The notes: generated by a model not told the origin, from the sequence alone. A stretch of 63,036 nt of DNA from Brevundimonas sp. (GCA_027531145.1 JAPZRF010000018.1:1-63036), one strand, 5' to 3'; shown: positions 27,829 through 37,077, counted from the first letter of the stretch. Translations and numbers: made by a program.

Positions 27829-28296
27829 TCAGGCCGGAAGGCGCTCGGCGAGGGTCTGCAGCAGCGCCCGCGGCACCCGGGGCGACCAGGCCCGGGAGGT
27901 GGCGGCCAGCGCTGTCATCAGTTCGCTCGGCGCGCCGCTGGCGGAGGGCGACTGGTCAGCCAACCCTTGCAGCAGGGCGCGTTCGGCCGCCAGTTCCGCC
28001 GCCTTCACCTGGGTGCGCACGGCCTCCCGTGCGGCGTCATCGAGATCCGTGTGGCGCGTCGTCAGCTTCCGGCGCACGGCGCGCAGCGGAGCGATGGCCT
28101 GCTCGCGCCAGGCCCGGGTCAGATCGACGGCGGCGTCCAGCGTCTCGCTGTCCAGAGGCCGGCCGGTGCGCGCACACCAGGCGGCCCACAGCAGCAGAGG
28201 AATGTCCTGGTCAGCCGAGTCCTGCAGGTTGAGGCAGGCCGCCTGCACTCCCTCGTTGGCATAGGCCCGCACGGTCCAGTCCCACAGGTCACGCAT
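27829..28296 (-). CDS. TIGR02444 / DUF2390 family protein
   Basis: 155-residue protein of unknown function. The opening LWDWTVRAYANEGVQAACL, then LQDSADQDIPLLLWAAW is characteristic of the TIGR02444 family, which is often found near ubiX or regulators in proteobacteria. No catalytic motif is evident and the sequence is largely helical. The ATG at 28296 lies 4 bases after the ubiX stop, indicating one operon; a longer frame exists only by overlapping ubiX. Confidence 0.75.
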   Translation of the reverse strand: MRDLWDWTVRAYANEGVQAACLNLQDSADQDIPLLLWAAWCARTGRPLDSETLDAAVDLTRAWREQAIAPLRAVRRKLTTRHTDLDDAAREAVRTQVKAAELAAERALLQGLADQSPSASGAPSELMTALAATSRAWSPRVPRALLQTLAERLPA

Positions 28297-28300
28297 GCGC

Positions 28301-28903
28301 TCAGGCCCCGGCGTCCAGCCCGGCCCAGCGCCGAGTGCCGCGCCAGTCCAGCCCGAACAGGTCGAGGGCGCGGCCCACGGACTGGTCGATGATCTCCTCG
28401 ACGCTGCGCGGTCGGGCATAGAAGGCGGGCAGGGGCGGGGCGATGACCGCCCCCATTTCGGTGAGCTGGGTCATGGTGCGCAGGTGCCCGAGGTGGAACG
28501 GCGTCTCGCGCACCATCAGCACCAGCGGCCGTCGCTCCTTCAGGGTCACATCGGCGGCCCGCGTCAGCAGGGTCGAGGTCACCCCGGTGGCGATCTCGCT
28601 CATGGTCCGCACGGAACAGGGGGCGACCAGCATGCCGAGGGTGCGGAACGAACCTGAGGCGATGGTTGCCCCGACGTCGACCAGACGGTGCGTCACGTCG
28701 GCGCGGACCGACAGGTCGTCCGGGGACAGATCGGTTTCCTGCGCCAGCGTCAGTAAGGCCGCCCGCGTGGCCACCAGATGGGTCTCGATCCCCAGCTCGC
28801 GCAGGGCCTCAAGCGCCCGCACCCCGTAGGACACGCCGGACGCGCCCGAGATTCCCACCACCAGCCGGGGTCGGCTGGCGGCTGCGTTCATGTCTTCGGC
28901 CAT
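28301..28903 (-). CDS. ubiX: Flavin prenyltransferase UbiX
   Basis: Makes prenylated FMN, the cofactor of UbiD-type decarboxylases used in ubiquinone synthesis. The 200 residues carry the flavin-binding GISGASGVSYG near the N-terminus, ASGSFRTLGMLVAPCS, and MVRETPFHLGHLRTM, all typical of UbiX/Pad1. Two starts are plausible, 28903 (chosen) and 28891; an open frame further upstream lacks similarity. It is the first gene of a pair with the TIGR02444 gene. Confidence 0.92.
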   Translation of the reverse strand: MAEDMNAAASRPRLVVGISGASGVSYGVRALEALRELGIETHLVATRAALLTLAQETDLSPDDLSVRADVTHRLVDVGATIASGSFRTLGMLVAPCSVRTMSEIATGVTSTLLTRAADVTLKERRPLVLMVRETPFHLGHLRTMTQLTEMGAVIAPPLPAFYARPRSVEEIIDQSVGRALDLFGLDWRGTRRWAGLDAGA

Positions 28904-29019
28904 TATCGGGGTCAGGCTCCTGTTGTCCGGTCGGTCTGTGACGTCACGCGGATGTGATTCCACAGCTCGGCAATACGGGCGCTCATTCTTCTTGTCCCTT
29001 AGACATGGAGGCGCAAGCC

Positions 29020-29193
29020 ATGACCATCGAAGCTCGGATCCGCGAACTGGGGAATCGTCACCGCAATCTGGAGGATGCGATCCACCAGGCGCTTCAGAGC
29101 CCATCCGTGGACTCGCTCAAGCTTCGGGACATGAAGCGCCGAAAGCTTCGACTTAAGGAAGAGATCAGGGAGCTGGAGACCCGGGTTCCCTGA
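29020..29193 (+). CDS. DUF465 (YdcH-family) protein, second copy
   Basis: 57-residue protein with the DUF465 motif LRDMKRRKLRLKEEIRELE at the C-terminus and a preceding helix (RIRELGNRHRNLEDAIHQAL). The ATG at 29020 is chosen because GGAGG (29007-29011) lies 8 bases upstream; that same GGAGG overlaps an earlier ATG at 29005. A strong terminator follows. It is divergent from ubiX and related to the protein at 27575-27799. Confidence 0.82.
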   Translation: MTIEARIRELGNRHRNLEDAIHQALQSPSVDSLKLRDMKRRKLRLKEEIRELETRVP

Positions 29194-29235
29194 GACCTGC
29201 CCGGCCCCCGCACGGGCCAGATCTGCAAACGAAAT

Positions 29236-29261
29236 GGCCCCGGCGGGTGTCCCCCGGGGCC
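29236..29261 (+). terminator. Intrinsic terminator after DUF465 gene
   Basis: GGCCCCGG (29236-29243) and CCGGGGCC (29254-29261) form a perfect 8-base stem, followed by GTTTTT on the plus strand. The convergent trcR-like gene ends at 29289 just beyond. Confidence 0.85.
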
Positions 29262-29288
29262 GTTTTTCTGTCCGGACCGGCCAGTGCC

Positions 29289-29972
29289 TCAGTCGTCGCT
29301 GCGGCCGAACACGGATTCCGCCGTCGGCTCCGGGCCGCTGCGGGCGTCGTAGTCCTCTTCCTCGATCTCCCGCTCCGGAGCGGTTTCCGGCTCGACCTCG
29401 CCAACCGGACGCAGGCTCGGGCCGCCCTCGCGCGCTTCATCACGGGCGCGCTTCTCGGCCGCCTTGCGCACGGTCTCGTCGAGTTGCAGCTGGCCTATGA
29501 GGCCGAGGGTCACCGGGTCGACCGGCTTGATGTTGGCGGAGTTCCAGTGCGTGCGATTACGAACGGTCTCGATCGTGGCCTTGGTCGTGCCGAGCAGCTT
29601 GGCGATCTGTGCATCGGTCACTTCCGGGTGGTTCTTCACAAACCACATGATGGCGTCGGGGCGATCCTGACGGCGCGAGACCGGGGTGTAGCGTGGAGCC
29701 GGCCTGACCGGCTTGAGCATCTCGGCGTGGCGGCTGACCACCGCCTTCATGCGGTAGCTCTGGCTCGCCTGGGCGCGGTCCAGCTCGTCCCGGGTCAGTT
29801 GGCCATTGACCAGCGGGTCAGCGCCGCGAATGTCGCGCGCCACATCGCCATCGGCGATGCCGCGTACTTCCAGCGGGTGGAGGCCGCAGAAGTCGGCGAT
29901 CTGCTCGAAGGTCAGCGAGGTATTGTCGACCAGCCAGACCGCGGTGGCCTTGGGCATCAGGATGTCGGTCAT
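29289..29972 (-). CDS. trcR: DUF1013 cell-cycle transcriptional regulator (TrcR-like)
   Basis: 227-residue protein of the DUF1013 family. In Caulobacter the homologue TrcR associates with RNA polymerase and affects cell-cycle transcription. MPKATAVWLVDNTSLTFEQI at the start, FCGLHPLEVRGIADG, and the helix-turn-helix-like ITDAQIAKLLGTTKATI-type segment (read here as VTDAQIAKLLGTTKATIETV) are diagnostic. The C-terminal 50 residues are acidic and probably disordered. Its presence supports a Caulobacterales or related origin. The symbol is by homology. Confidence 0.85.
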   Translation of the reverse strand: MTDILMPKATAVWLVDNTSLTFEQIADFCGLHPLEVRGIADGDVARDIRGADPLVNGQLTRDELDRAQASQSYRMKAVVSRHAEMLKPVRPAPRYTPVSRRQDRPDAIMWFVKNHPEVTDAQIAKLLGTTKATIETVRNRTHWNSANIKPVDPVTLGLIGQLQLDETVRKAAEKRARDEAREGGPSLRPVGEVEPETAPEREIEEEDYDARSGPEPTAESVFGRSDD

Positions 29973-30173
29973 GATCTTCGGTTCCGAAGTGAGCGGCGTC
30001 GACGGACGCCGGAAACGACGGCGCCCGACCTTTCGGCCGGGCGCGGACCGCTCTTATAGGCGATCTCGGGGGCAAAGAAAACGTCATCTGAGGGTGTCTG
30101 ACAGCCTGGGTTCATCCATGCCATGCTCATTTGGATCGACCCCGGATGACCGGGGCATGGAAGGAGCCGGACC

Positions 30174-31043
30174 ATGAAACTCACCCTGACGATGACCATC
30201 GCCGCCCTCGCGGCGCTGTCCGCCGGGCTCGCCGCTGCACCTGTGGCTGACGCCCAGAGCCGGGGCGCGCCGCGCGGCAGCTATCAGGCGAGCTGCAGCG
30301 GGGCCTATGTGAACCAGGGCCGGCTCTATGCAGACTGTCGAGATACGCGCGGCCGTGTTCGCGAGACCTCGATCGAGCTTGCGCGCTGCTCCAGCAGCGA
30401 CATCGGTAACGATGACGGCCTGCTGGTCTGCCACGGGCATCGCGGCAGCTTCGAAGATCGTCCCGATAGCGGCGGGGGCGATGGTAGTTGGGGCGGCGGC
30501 CCCTCGGTCACCTTCTTCGCCGACTCCGACTTCCGTGGGCAGTCGTTCGTGGTGACGGGCGAGACGGCTTTCCTGGCCGGCTTCAACGACCGGGCTTCCT
30601 CGGCCCGCGTCAATGGCAGCTGGGAGGTCTGCGAGGACACCCGGTTCGGCGGACGCTGCGAGCGCATCGACCGCGACGTGCGCAATTTCTCGGAGTTCGG
30701 CCTGAATGACCGGATCAGCTCGGTCCGCCAGGCGCGCGGCGGTGGCGGCGGCTGGGGCGGTGGCGGAGGCGTGCCCGGCGGCCGCAACACCATCACGGTG
30801 TTCCGCGACGCCAACTACACGGGCGGCTCGGAGACCTTGCGCGGCGAGATTCCGAACCTGTCGCGCCTGGGCCTCAACGACGCCATCAGCTCGATGCGCG
30901 TGAACGGCCGCTGGGAGGCCTGCACCGACGCCAATTTCTCGGGACAGTGCGAAGTGTTCGACGGGGATGTGCGCAATCTCTCAAGCTACCCTGGCTTCAA
31001 CGACCGAATCTCGTCGCTGCGGCCGCTGCGGGGTCGCTGGTAG
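30174..31043 (+). CDS. Secreted CVNH plus beta/gamma-crystallin domain protein
   Basis: 289-residue exported protein. A signal peptide ends at about 27 (VADAQS). Residues 35-90 resemble a cyanovirin-N homology domain (GSYQASCSGAYVNQGRLYAD, later TSIELARC and LLVCHG). Two beta/gamma-crystallin-type modules follow (about 108-180 and 200-285), each with a VTFFADSDFRG- or ITVFRDANYTG-like first strand, a second strand with C-x-D-x-x-F, and an N/D-DRISS calcium-type motif. Gly-rich linkers separate the domains. CVNH domains bind mannose-type sugars and crystallin motifs bind calcium, so an extracellular glycan-binding role is inferred. It ends 1 base from a convergent gene. Confidence 0.78.
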   Translation: MKLTLTMTIAALAALSAGLAAAPVADAQSRGAPRGSYQASCSGAYVNQGRLYADCRDTRGRVRETSIELARCSSSDIGNDDGLLVCHGHRGSFEDRPDSGGGDGSWGGGPSVTFFADSDFRGQSFVVTGETAFLAGFNDRASSARVNGSWEVCEDTRFGGRCERIDRDVRNFSEFGLNDRISSVRQARGGGGGWGGGGGVPGGRNTITVFRDANYTGGSETLRGEIPNLSRLGLNDAISSMRVNGRWEACTDANFSGQCEVFDGDVRNLSSYPGFNDRISSLRPLRGRW

Positions 31044-31044
31044 G

Positions 31045-32016
31045 TCACAGCGTCAGCACCATCTTGCCGACATGGGCACCCGCCTCCAGCCGGATGTGGG
31101 CGTCCTGAGCCTGTTCGAGCGGGTAGGTCGCCTCGATCGGGGGGCGGACCTGTCCGGAGACGACCCAGGCCCAGGCGCGCGCCCTTACCTCGGCCGTCAG
31201 CCGGGCTTTCTCGTCGGCTGCCCGCGAGCGCAGGGTCGACCCGGTCAGCACCTGACGCTTTAGCATCAGTTGCATCAGGTCGATGGTCGCAGCACGGCCG
31301 GCCTGGGTGGCGATCACCACCCATCGGCCGCCGGGAGCCAGGACCCTCTGGTTCCGCTCGGCATAGGCTGCCCCGACCATGTCAAGGATGACATCGGCCG
31401 ACCCGGCGGCGTCGAGTTGAGCGTCAAAGCCACCTTCCGTGGCGTCGAGACTGACGTCCGCTCCGAGCGCAAGCGCCGCCGCCGTCTTGGCCAGGCCGCG
31501 CGACGTGGCGATCACCCGCGCCCCGGCGGCCTTCGCCATCTGGATGGCGGTGACGCCGATGCCGCTCGTCGCACCATGCACCAGCAGCGTTTCTCCGGCC
31601 GCCAGCCGCCCCGCCTCGAACACATTGGCCCAGACGGTAAACAGAGCCTCGGGCAGGGCGGCGGCGGTGACGAGGTCGAGACCGTCCGGGACCGGCAGCA
31701 GGCAGCGGGCGTCGACCACGGCGTACTCGGCATAGCCACCGCCGCCGAGCAGGGCGCAGACGCGGTCGCCGACCTGCCAGCCGGTCACCCCGTCGCCAGG
31801 CACCGCCACCTCGCCGGCGACCTCGAGGCCGAGAATGTCCGGCGCGCCGGGCGGGGGTGGATAGAGGCCCTCCCGCTGCAGCAGGTCTGGTCGGTTGACC
31901 CCCGCGGCCTGCACTCGCAGCAAGACCTCGCCGGGGCCCGGCGTTGGGATCGGCCGCTCCGCCAGTCGCAGCGCCGTGGCCGGGCCGCGGCCGCCCTTGA
32001 TCTCGATCACCTGCAT
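31045..32016 (-). CDS. NAD(P)H:quinone oxidoreductase, zinc-free MDR family
   Basis: 323-residue quinone reductase of the TP53I3/PIG3 type. Features are the substrate-domain AAGVNRPDLLQREGLYPPP, GLEVAGEV, and the nucleotide-binding VHGATSGIGVTAIQ, followed by TRGLAKT-like sequence for the NADPH phosphate. Zinc ligands are absent. The protein reduces quinones or related carbonyls in the cytoplasm. The ATG at 32016 (MQVIEIKGG) is preferred to the upstream frame from 32100. Confidence 0.88.
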   Translation of the reverse strand: MQVIEIKGGRGPATALRLAERPIPTPGPGEVLLRVQAAGVNRPDLLQREGLYPPPPGAPDILGLEVAGEVAVPGDGVTGWQVGDRVCALLGGGGYAEYAVVDARCLLPVPDGLDLVTAAALPEALFTVWANVFEAGRLAAGETLLVHGATSGIGVTAIQMAKAAGARVIATSRGLAKTAAALALGADVSLDATEGGFDAQLDAAGSADVILDMVGAAYAERNQRVLAPGGRWVVIATQAGRAATIDLMQLMLKRQVLTGSTLRSRAADEKARLTAEVRARAWAWVVSGQVRPPIEATYPLEQAQDAHIRLEAGAHVGKMVLTL

Positions 32017-32120
32017 GGTTCGCCGTGTTCTCCGTGCGCCGACGGTTGTCAAAGACCTGCTTCGGGCGTTGAGATAGGACGACGGGCGCTCCTGCGCCAC
32101 GCCGTCACCAAGAGGTCGCC

Positions 32121-32324
32121 ATGTCGTTCGAGGAACTGGAGCCGCGCCCGGCGCGCGAAGCGGTGACGGCGCTGACCCGCGAGGATCTCGATCCGTATGC
32201 GGTGGCGGATCTTGAGGTCCGAATCGCCACGCTGGAAGCGGAGATCGCCCGCACCCGCCAGGCGATCGCGACCAAGTCGGCCAAGCGATCGGCGGCGGAT
32301 GCCTTTTTCAATCTCGGCGGCTGA
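32121..32324 (+). CDS. DUF1192 family small protein
   Basis: 67-residue cytoplasmic protein. EDLDPYAVADLEVRIATLEA and KRSAADAFF are the hallmark of DUF1192: a short acidic lead followed by a coiled coil that ends in an AADAFF-like motif. Function unknown. In related genomes it commonly sits between a quinone oxidoreductase and an rcdA/DUF1465 gene, as here. Confidence 0.82.
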   Translation: MSFEELEPRPAREAVTALTREDLDPYAVADLEVRIATLEAEIARTRQAIATKSAKRSAADAFFNLGG

Positions 32325-32414
32325 CCGGGACGGGACAAATCGGGTGGCACGCGCGTTGCAGCCACGACCATACCTTGCGGGCACCTGTCTCGCCTCTGGA
32401 GTTCGGCCCCGGCC

Positions 32415-32939
32415 ATGTCTATGATCCCTTCGATGACCAACGATGCCGCGTCCCAGACCTCGCCGCGCATCGCTCTGGTGGCTGATTTCGCCGCCTCGGA
32501 GCTGTTCGAGCGCACCTTTCGCGAAGGGATGGAGCTGGTCGAGGAGACGGCGGACTATCTGGACGGGGAGGGGCGCCGGGAGGCCAAGCTGCTGTCCCGT
32601 GCCGGGGCCCTCGCCTATGCCGCCCAGAGCATGAAGCTGACCACGCGGCTGATGCGCATCGCCTCCTGGCTGCTGGTGCAGCGTGCTGTGCGAGAGGGGG
32701 ACATGTCCCCGGACGCTGCCTGCGATGCCCGCTACCGGCTGGAAGAGCGGACACCCGAGGCCGAGCCCGGGTCGCTGGAGCTGCCGATTGCCCTGGTTGA
32801 GTACTGCGTCCGCGCCGAGCGGCTGCATGACCGCATCGCCCACCTCGACCGCCGCATGTATCTTGAGGCACCCGAGGCCGACACGCCGAACCCGGTGCTG
32901 GCCCAGCTCGGCCGGCTCGAGGCCGCGTTCCGCAGCTGA
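32415..32939 (+). CDS. rcdA: DUF1465 protein, RcdA-like regulator of CtrA degradation
   Basis: 174-residue helical protein of the DUF1465 family, whose Caulobacter member RcdA is an adaptor that, with CpdR and PopA, helps ClpXP degrade CtrA at the stalked pole. Family-type segments are DFAASELFERTFREGMELVE, YLDGEGRREAKLL and YCVRAERLHDRIAHLDRRMY. The tail after the last helix is short. Whether the CtrA role holds here is inferred from homology. An internal ATG at 32433 could also be the start. Confidence 0.82.
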   Translation: MSMIPSMTNDAASQTSPRIALVADFAASELFERTFREGMELVEETADYLDGEGRREAKLLSRAGALAYAAQSMKLTTRLMRIASWLLVQRAVREGDMSPDAACDARYRLEERTPEAEPGSLELPIALVEYCVRAERLHDRIAHLDRRMYLEAPEADTPNPVLAQLGRLEAAFRS

Positions 32940-32990
32940 TCTGAGCCCCCGGCGCGTTGGCCGCGGGCGTCCTTCACAGGAGCTCCGGGA

Positions 32991-34559
32991 TCAGGGGCCG
33001 ACGTCGTTGGCGTCGGCGCGGCCATCGTCCACCGGACGTGGCAGGCTGACGGCAATGCCGAGCGCCCGGGCGAGGCGGTTGTCCCGGTCGTAGACGTCCT
33101 CGCGGAATGCCACCCGGCCCTGGCCGTCAACAAAGGCGGTCCAGTACAGCAGCCGAACTCCGATCTCGCGGCCGGTGGTGATGCGGCGAGTCTCGCGCGA
33201 CGCCTGGGCCCGGTCGAAGTTGGCCAGCCGCTCCGGGTCGGGCGACAGCAGCAACCGGGCGAACTCGACGGCGTCCTGCACCCGCACGCAGCCATGGCTG
33301 CGGTGCCGGTAGGCATTGGCGAAGACCTCCTTGGCCGGGGTGTCGTGCAGGAAGATGGAGTAGCTGTCGCGCAGCTCGAACTTGACGTAGCCGAGGGCGG
33401 CGGTGGGGCCGGCGCGCTGGATGACCGTGCCGTTCGAGATGAACATGTTATTGGCGGCCAGATAGGTCGGGCCGCGCGGCAGAATCTCGGACCGGGCGAT
33501 CGAGGCCGGCACATACCACGGCGGATTGGCCACCACCGAGGCGAACGGCTTCTCGAGGCTTGGAGTCTGGTTGGCCGGCGTGCCGACCACCACCCGGTTG
33601 GAGTGCACCGGCCGGCCGTCCTTCCAGTAGACCATGATGGCCGCCGCCGTGTTCACCTCGATGCGCTCCGGCGCGACGTCACGGGCCAGCCAGCGGCGAC
33701 GCTCAAGGTTCAGCGCAATCTGGCGTGCCCGATCCTCGGCCGAGGTGGACAAGGACCGCTGGGTGCCCTGGCCGATGCGGCCGTCGGCGGCGAGGCCATG
33801 GCGCACCTGGAAGCCGCGGACGGCCTCGACGATCTCTGCTGTATAGGTGGTCGTTCCCGCGAGGGCCGCGGCGCGGTCGCTGGCCAGGTCGCCCTCGGCG
33901 GCCAGCCGGGTGATCAGGGCCGGCACCCGGGGGTCCATGGCGAACGGCTCCAGAGGCAGGCCGGACGGGAATACCGGCCAGCCGCCGCCGGCGGCGATCA
34001 TCCGCCGGTACCGTACATAGCCGGCCGACAGGTTGGCGTAGCCGATGTCCGTCGGGGCCAGGCTCTCAAACCAGTCCAGCAGCCGGTCGCGGGCGAGGGC
34101 GTCGGTCAGGCCGCCGGGCAGGTCGACGCGATTCTTGCGCATCTCCCAAAGATCCTCGACCGTCTCCGGGCGGACCCGCCCCTCGGCCAGAACGCGAGCG
34201 TAGCCAATGGCGGACGCAGTGGTGCGCACGTCCGCCGTGGCGGGGTCTGCGGCAAGCCCGGCGAAATCGAAGAAGTCGCCGCCCGACAGGCCGTGGCGCT
34301 CGGCCCGCTCGGACGCAGCGCCGAGCGCCCCGACACGGGCGGGCGTCCAGAGCGGGCGCCAGCCGCCCATCTCATAGACTGCGCGGACATCGTCCCGAAC
34401 CTCGGCGCGCAGACGGGCGACCTGGGCGAGGTAGACTTGGGCCTCGGCAGACGCTGGAGCGGACGTGTACGGCTGGGCGGACTGCGCGAGGGCGCGGCTT
34501 GAAAGGACGCTCGCCAGGGCCGCTGCAGCGCTGCCGAGCCCAAGGTCGCGTCGATTCAT
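32991..34559 (-). CDS. L,D-transpeptidase (YcbB/LdtD-like), exported
   Basis: Periplasmic enzyme that makes 3-3 crosslinks in peptidoglycan or attaches proteins to it. The 522-residue protein starts with a twin-arginine-like signal (NRRDLGLGSAAAAL, cleavage after RALAQ). An N-terminal scaffold region contains a peptidoglycan-binding motif (VRGFQVRHGLAADGRIGQG, about 255-275). The YkuD catalytic domain (about 310-470) has HRSHGCVRV with Cys424 as nucleophile and an upstream HDTPAK. This three-part layout is that of YcbB. ATG at 34559. Confidence 0.9.
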   Translation of the reverse strand: MNRRDLGLGSAAAALASVLSSRALAQSAQPYTSAPASAEAQVYLAQVARLRAEVRDDVRAVYEMGGWRPLWTPARVGALGAASERAERHGLSGGDFFDFAGLAADPATADVRTTASAIGYARVLAEGRVRPETVEDLWEMRKNRVDLPGGLTDALARDRLLDWFESLAPTDIGYANLSAGYVRYRRMIAAGGGWPVFPSGLPLEPFAMDPRVPALITRLAAEGDLASDRAAALAGTTTYTAEIVEAVRGFQVRHGLAADGRIGQGTQRSLSTSAEDRARQIALNLERRRWLARDVAPERIEVNTAAAIMVYWKDGRPVHSNRVVVGTPANQTPSLEKPFASVVANPPWYVPASIARSEILPRGPTYLAANNMFISNGTVIQRAGPTAALGYVKFELRDSYSIFLHDTPAKEVFANAYRHRSHGCVRVQDAVEFARLLLSPDPERLANFDRAQASRETRRITTGREIGVRLLYWTAFVDGQGRVAFREDVYDRDNRLARALGIAVSLPRPVDDGRADANDVGP

Positions 34560-34653
34560 GTTCGCCCTGCCTGTCGCGTTCGTGAACGGGTGCGGCCCAG
34601 ACCGCTCCGCCTAAAGTATCGAAGCCTAACGACGTTTCGGACAAACAAAAAAA

Positions 34654-34676
34654 GCGCCGGTCCCGGGAACCGGCGC
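34654..34676 (-). terminator. Intrinsic terminator of rpmE
   Basis: GCGCCGGT (34654-34661) and ACCGGCGC (34669-34676) form a perfect 8-base stem. On the minus strand it is followed by seven T residues (34647-34653 as A on the plus strand), 30 bases after the rpmE stop. Confidence 0.88.
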
Positions 34677-34708
34677 CTGTCTGTTGCGGCGAAGTCGCGC
34701 TTTCGCGC

Positions 34709-34933
34709 CTACTTCTTGATGAAGCCGCCGAACTTGTTGTTGAAGCGCGACACGCGGCCGCCGCGGTCCATCAGCTGCTGGTTGCCACCGGTCCAGGCCG
34801 GATGCGTCGACGGATCGATGTCGAGGCTCAGGTTGTCGCCTTCCTTGCCGTAGGTCGAGCGAGTCTTGTAGCTCGAACCGTCCGGCAGGGTGACGGTGAT
34901 GAAGTGGTAGTTCGGGTGGATATCCGGCTTCAT
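34709..34933 (-). CDS. rpmE: 50S ribosomal protein L31 (zinc-free type)
   Basis: 74-residue ribosomal protein at the subunit interface. The start [14 protein letters not shown] and the segment [20 protein letters not shown] match L31. It has no cysteines, so it is the C-minus form that does not bind zinc. A classic terminator follows. The divergent ABC exporter gene starts 131 bases upstream. Confidence 0.95.
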   Translation of the reverse strand: MKPDIHPNYHFITVTLPDGSSYKTRSTYGKEGDNLSLDIDPSTHPAWTGGNQQLMDRGGRVSRFNNKFGGFIKK

Positions 34934-35064
34934 GTCGATCGGGCCCTTGACGCGCGGCGACGATTCCGACCGTCAATGCGCAAGATGAGACAACCCGCCG
35001 GTGGGACGACGGAAAGAGCGCGGGCATTTACACCTCAGTCCCCGATCAGGCAAGAGGCCCGGCC

Positions 35065-36936
35065 ATGAGCGCCGCATCGAGCCAAGCCGACCCCGTCCGC
35101 GCTGACCCCCTGAGGGCTCCGGACCTGCGCGACCGTCCCGGGGAGGGCGAGACCCTGACCGGGCGCATGATCGAGGACGGCGAGAAACGCGCCCGGCGGC
35201 GCGATATCCGGCCGCTGGCGCGGCTGCTGCCCTTCGCCCTGAAGCACAAGGCGGACCTGGCCATCGCCCTGTTCTGGCTGCTGGCCTCCAGCGCCGCGTC
35301 GCTCGGCCTGACCGCCACGGCGCGAGGGGCCATCGATCAGGGCTTCGATGACGGCGGTGCCCGGTTGAACCTCTGGTTTGCGCTGCTGGGGGCCAACGCC
35401 CTGTTTCTCGCCCTGGCTACGGCGATCCGCTATTTCTACGTGACCAAGACCGGCGAGCGGGTGATCGCCGATGTGCGGCGGGCCCTGTTCGGGCGCGTCA
35501 TGACGCTTGACCCCAGCTTCTATGCGCGGATCCGCACCGGTGAGGTGCTGTCGCGGCTGACCACGGACATCCAGCTGGTCGAGACCCTGCTGACCGCCTC
35601 GGTCTCCTTCGCCCTGCGCAACCTGATCACTATGATCGGGGCGGTCATCCTGCTGTTCTTCGTCAATCCCAAGCTGACCCTGTTCATCTCCGTGCTGGCC
35701 CCGGCGACCATACTGCCCCTGTTCCTGTTCGGCCGGGTCGTGCGCCGCTTGACGGTGGCCAGCCAGGACCGCTTCGCTGGTGCGGTCGGTCTGGCGGGCG
35801 AAAGCGTTGACGCCATTGAGACGGTCCAGGCCTTCGGTCGGGAGCCCAGCGTCATCGCCCGCTTCGGTGCCTCGGTGGAGCAGGCCTTCGCCGCCAGTCT
35901 CGACCGCATGAAGGCGCGGGCGGTGATGACCGGCCTGATCATCATGGTGATGTTCGGCGGGGTCTCCTTCGTCCTCTGGCTAGGTGCCCGCGACGTCGTC
36001 GCCGGGGTGCTGACGCCGGGTGCCTTGCTGCAGTTCGTGCTGTTGTCGGTGTTCGCCGCGGGGGCCGTGGGCGCGCTCGGCGAAAGCTGGGGCGAGGTGC
36101 AGAAGGCCGCCGGGGCGATGGAGCGCATCGACGAGCTGATGCGCAGCGTCCCGACCATCGCCGCTCCCGCCAAGCCTCTGGCCCTGCCGTCGCCGCCGCG
36201 CGGTGAGGTCGCCCTGGCCGGGGTGCGCTTCGCCTACCCGGGTCGGCCCGATCTGCCGGCGCTCAGGGGGCTCGACCTGACCGTCCGGCCGGGCGAGACG
36301 GTGGCCCTGGTTGGGCCCTCGGGGGCGGGCAAGTCGACCGTGTTCCGGCTGCTGCTGCGCTTTTATGACCCGGACGGTGGTGCGGTCGCCGTGGACGGCG
36401 TGGATGTGCGTCAGGCAGATCCGGCCGAGGTGCGAGGCCGCTTCGCCTGGGTCAGCCAGGAGACACCGCTTTTTTCGGGCTCGGCCAGCGAGAACATCCG
36501 GTTTGGCCGCGAGGATGCGACCCTGGAGGAGGTGCGAGAGGTCGCCGGCAAGGCCCAGGCGGCGGCCTTCCTCGACGCCCTGCCGGAGGGCTTCGATACC
36601 CCGCTGGGCGAGCGGGCCAAGAGCCTGTCCGGCGGTCAACGCCAGCGCCTCGCCATCGCCCGCGCCCTGATCCGTCATGCGCCGATCCTGCTACTTGACG
36701 AGGCCACGAGCGCCCTGGACGCCGAGAACGAGCAGCTGGTGCAGGCGGCGCTGGACCAGGCGATGGGCGAACGCACCACCCTCGTCATCGCCCATCGCCT
36801 CGCCACGGTACTGCGCGCCGACCGCATCGTCGTCATGGACGAGGGCCGGGTGGTCGAGGAGGGCACCCACGCCGAACTGGTGGCCAGGGGCGGTCTCTAC
36901 GCCCGCCTTGCCGAGCTGCAGTTCCGCGCGGGCTGA
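35065..36936 (+). CDS. ABC exporter, fused permease and ATPase (MsbA-like)
   Basis: 623-residue half-transporter that works as a homodimer. A 60-residue hydrophilic leader is followed by six transmembrane helices (about 60-345) of the type I exporter fold and an ATPase domain: Walker A GPSGAGKST (about 417), signature LSGGQ (about 523), Walker B ILLLDEATSALD (about 542) and the switch His in IAHRLAT. Such proteins export lipids, peptides or drugs; the substrate is not known. Start ATG at 35065. Confidence 0.88.
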   Translation: MSAASSQADPVRADPLRAPDLRDRPGEGETLTGRMIEDGEKRARRRDIRPLARLLPFALKHKADLAIALFWLLASSAASLGLTATARGAIDQGFDDGGARLNLWFALLGANALFLALATAIRYFYVTKTGERVIADVRRALFGRVMTLDPSFYARIRTGEVLSRLTTDIQLVETLLTASVSFALRNLITMIGAVILLFFVNPKLTLFISVLAPATILPLFLFGRVVRRLTVASQDRFAGAVGLAGESVDAIETVQAFGREPSVIARFGASVEQAFAASLDRMKARAVMTGLIIMVMFGGVSFVLWLGARDVVAGVLTPGALLQFVLLSVFAAGAVGALGESWGEVQKAAGAMERIDELMRSVPTIAAPAKPLALPSPPRGEVALAGVRFAYPGRPDLPALRGLDLTVRPGETVALVGPSGAGKSTVFRLLLRFYDPDGGAVAVDGVDVRQADPAEVRGRFAWVSQETPLFSGSASENIRFGREDATLEEVREVAGKAQAAAFLDALPEGFDTPLGERAKSLSGGQRQRLAIARALIRHAPILLLDEATSALDAENEQLVQAALDQAMGERTTLVIAHRLATVLRADRIVVMDEGRVVEEGTHAELVARGGLYARLAELQFRAG

Positions 36937-37049
36937 TACCGGGCAGCGCCAGCGCTCGCGGGATGACAGTGTCCGCGCCCGAAAGCGCCTGCCTGGCCTC
37001 CCTGATGATGTCGAGGGTCCGTGTGGCTTCTGGCGAAGCGCCTTGTCAT

Positions 37050-37077
37050 CCCGGCCGTAGCGGCGCGGAGGGCCGGG
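37050..37077. repeat. REP-like palindromic element
   Basis: CCCGGCC (37050-37056) and GGCCGGG (37071-37077) flank a GC-rich loop, with TGTCAT directly to the left and ACC to the right. The consensus CATCCCGGCC...GGCCGGGACC resembles intergenic palindromic repeats scattered in Caulobacterales-type genomes. Only this one copy was seen in the window. Confidence 0.45.
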
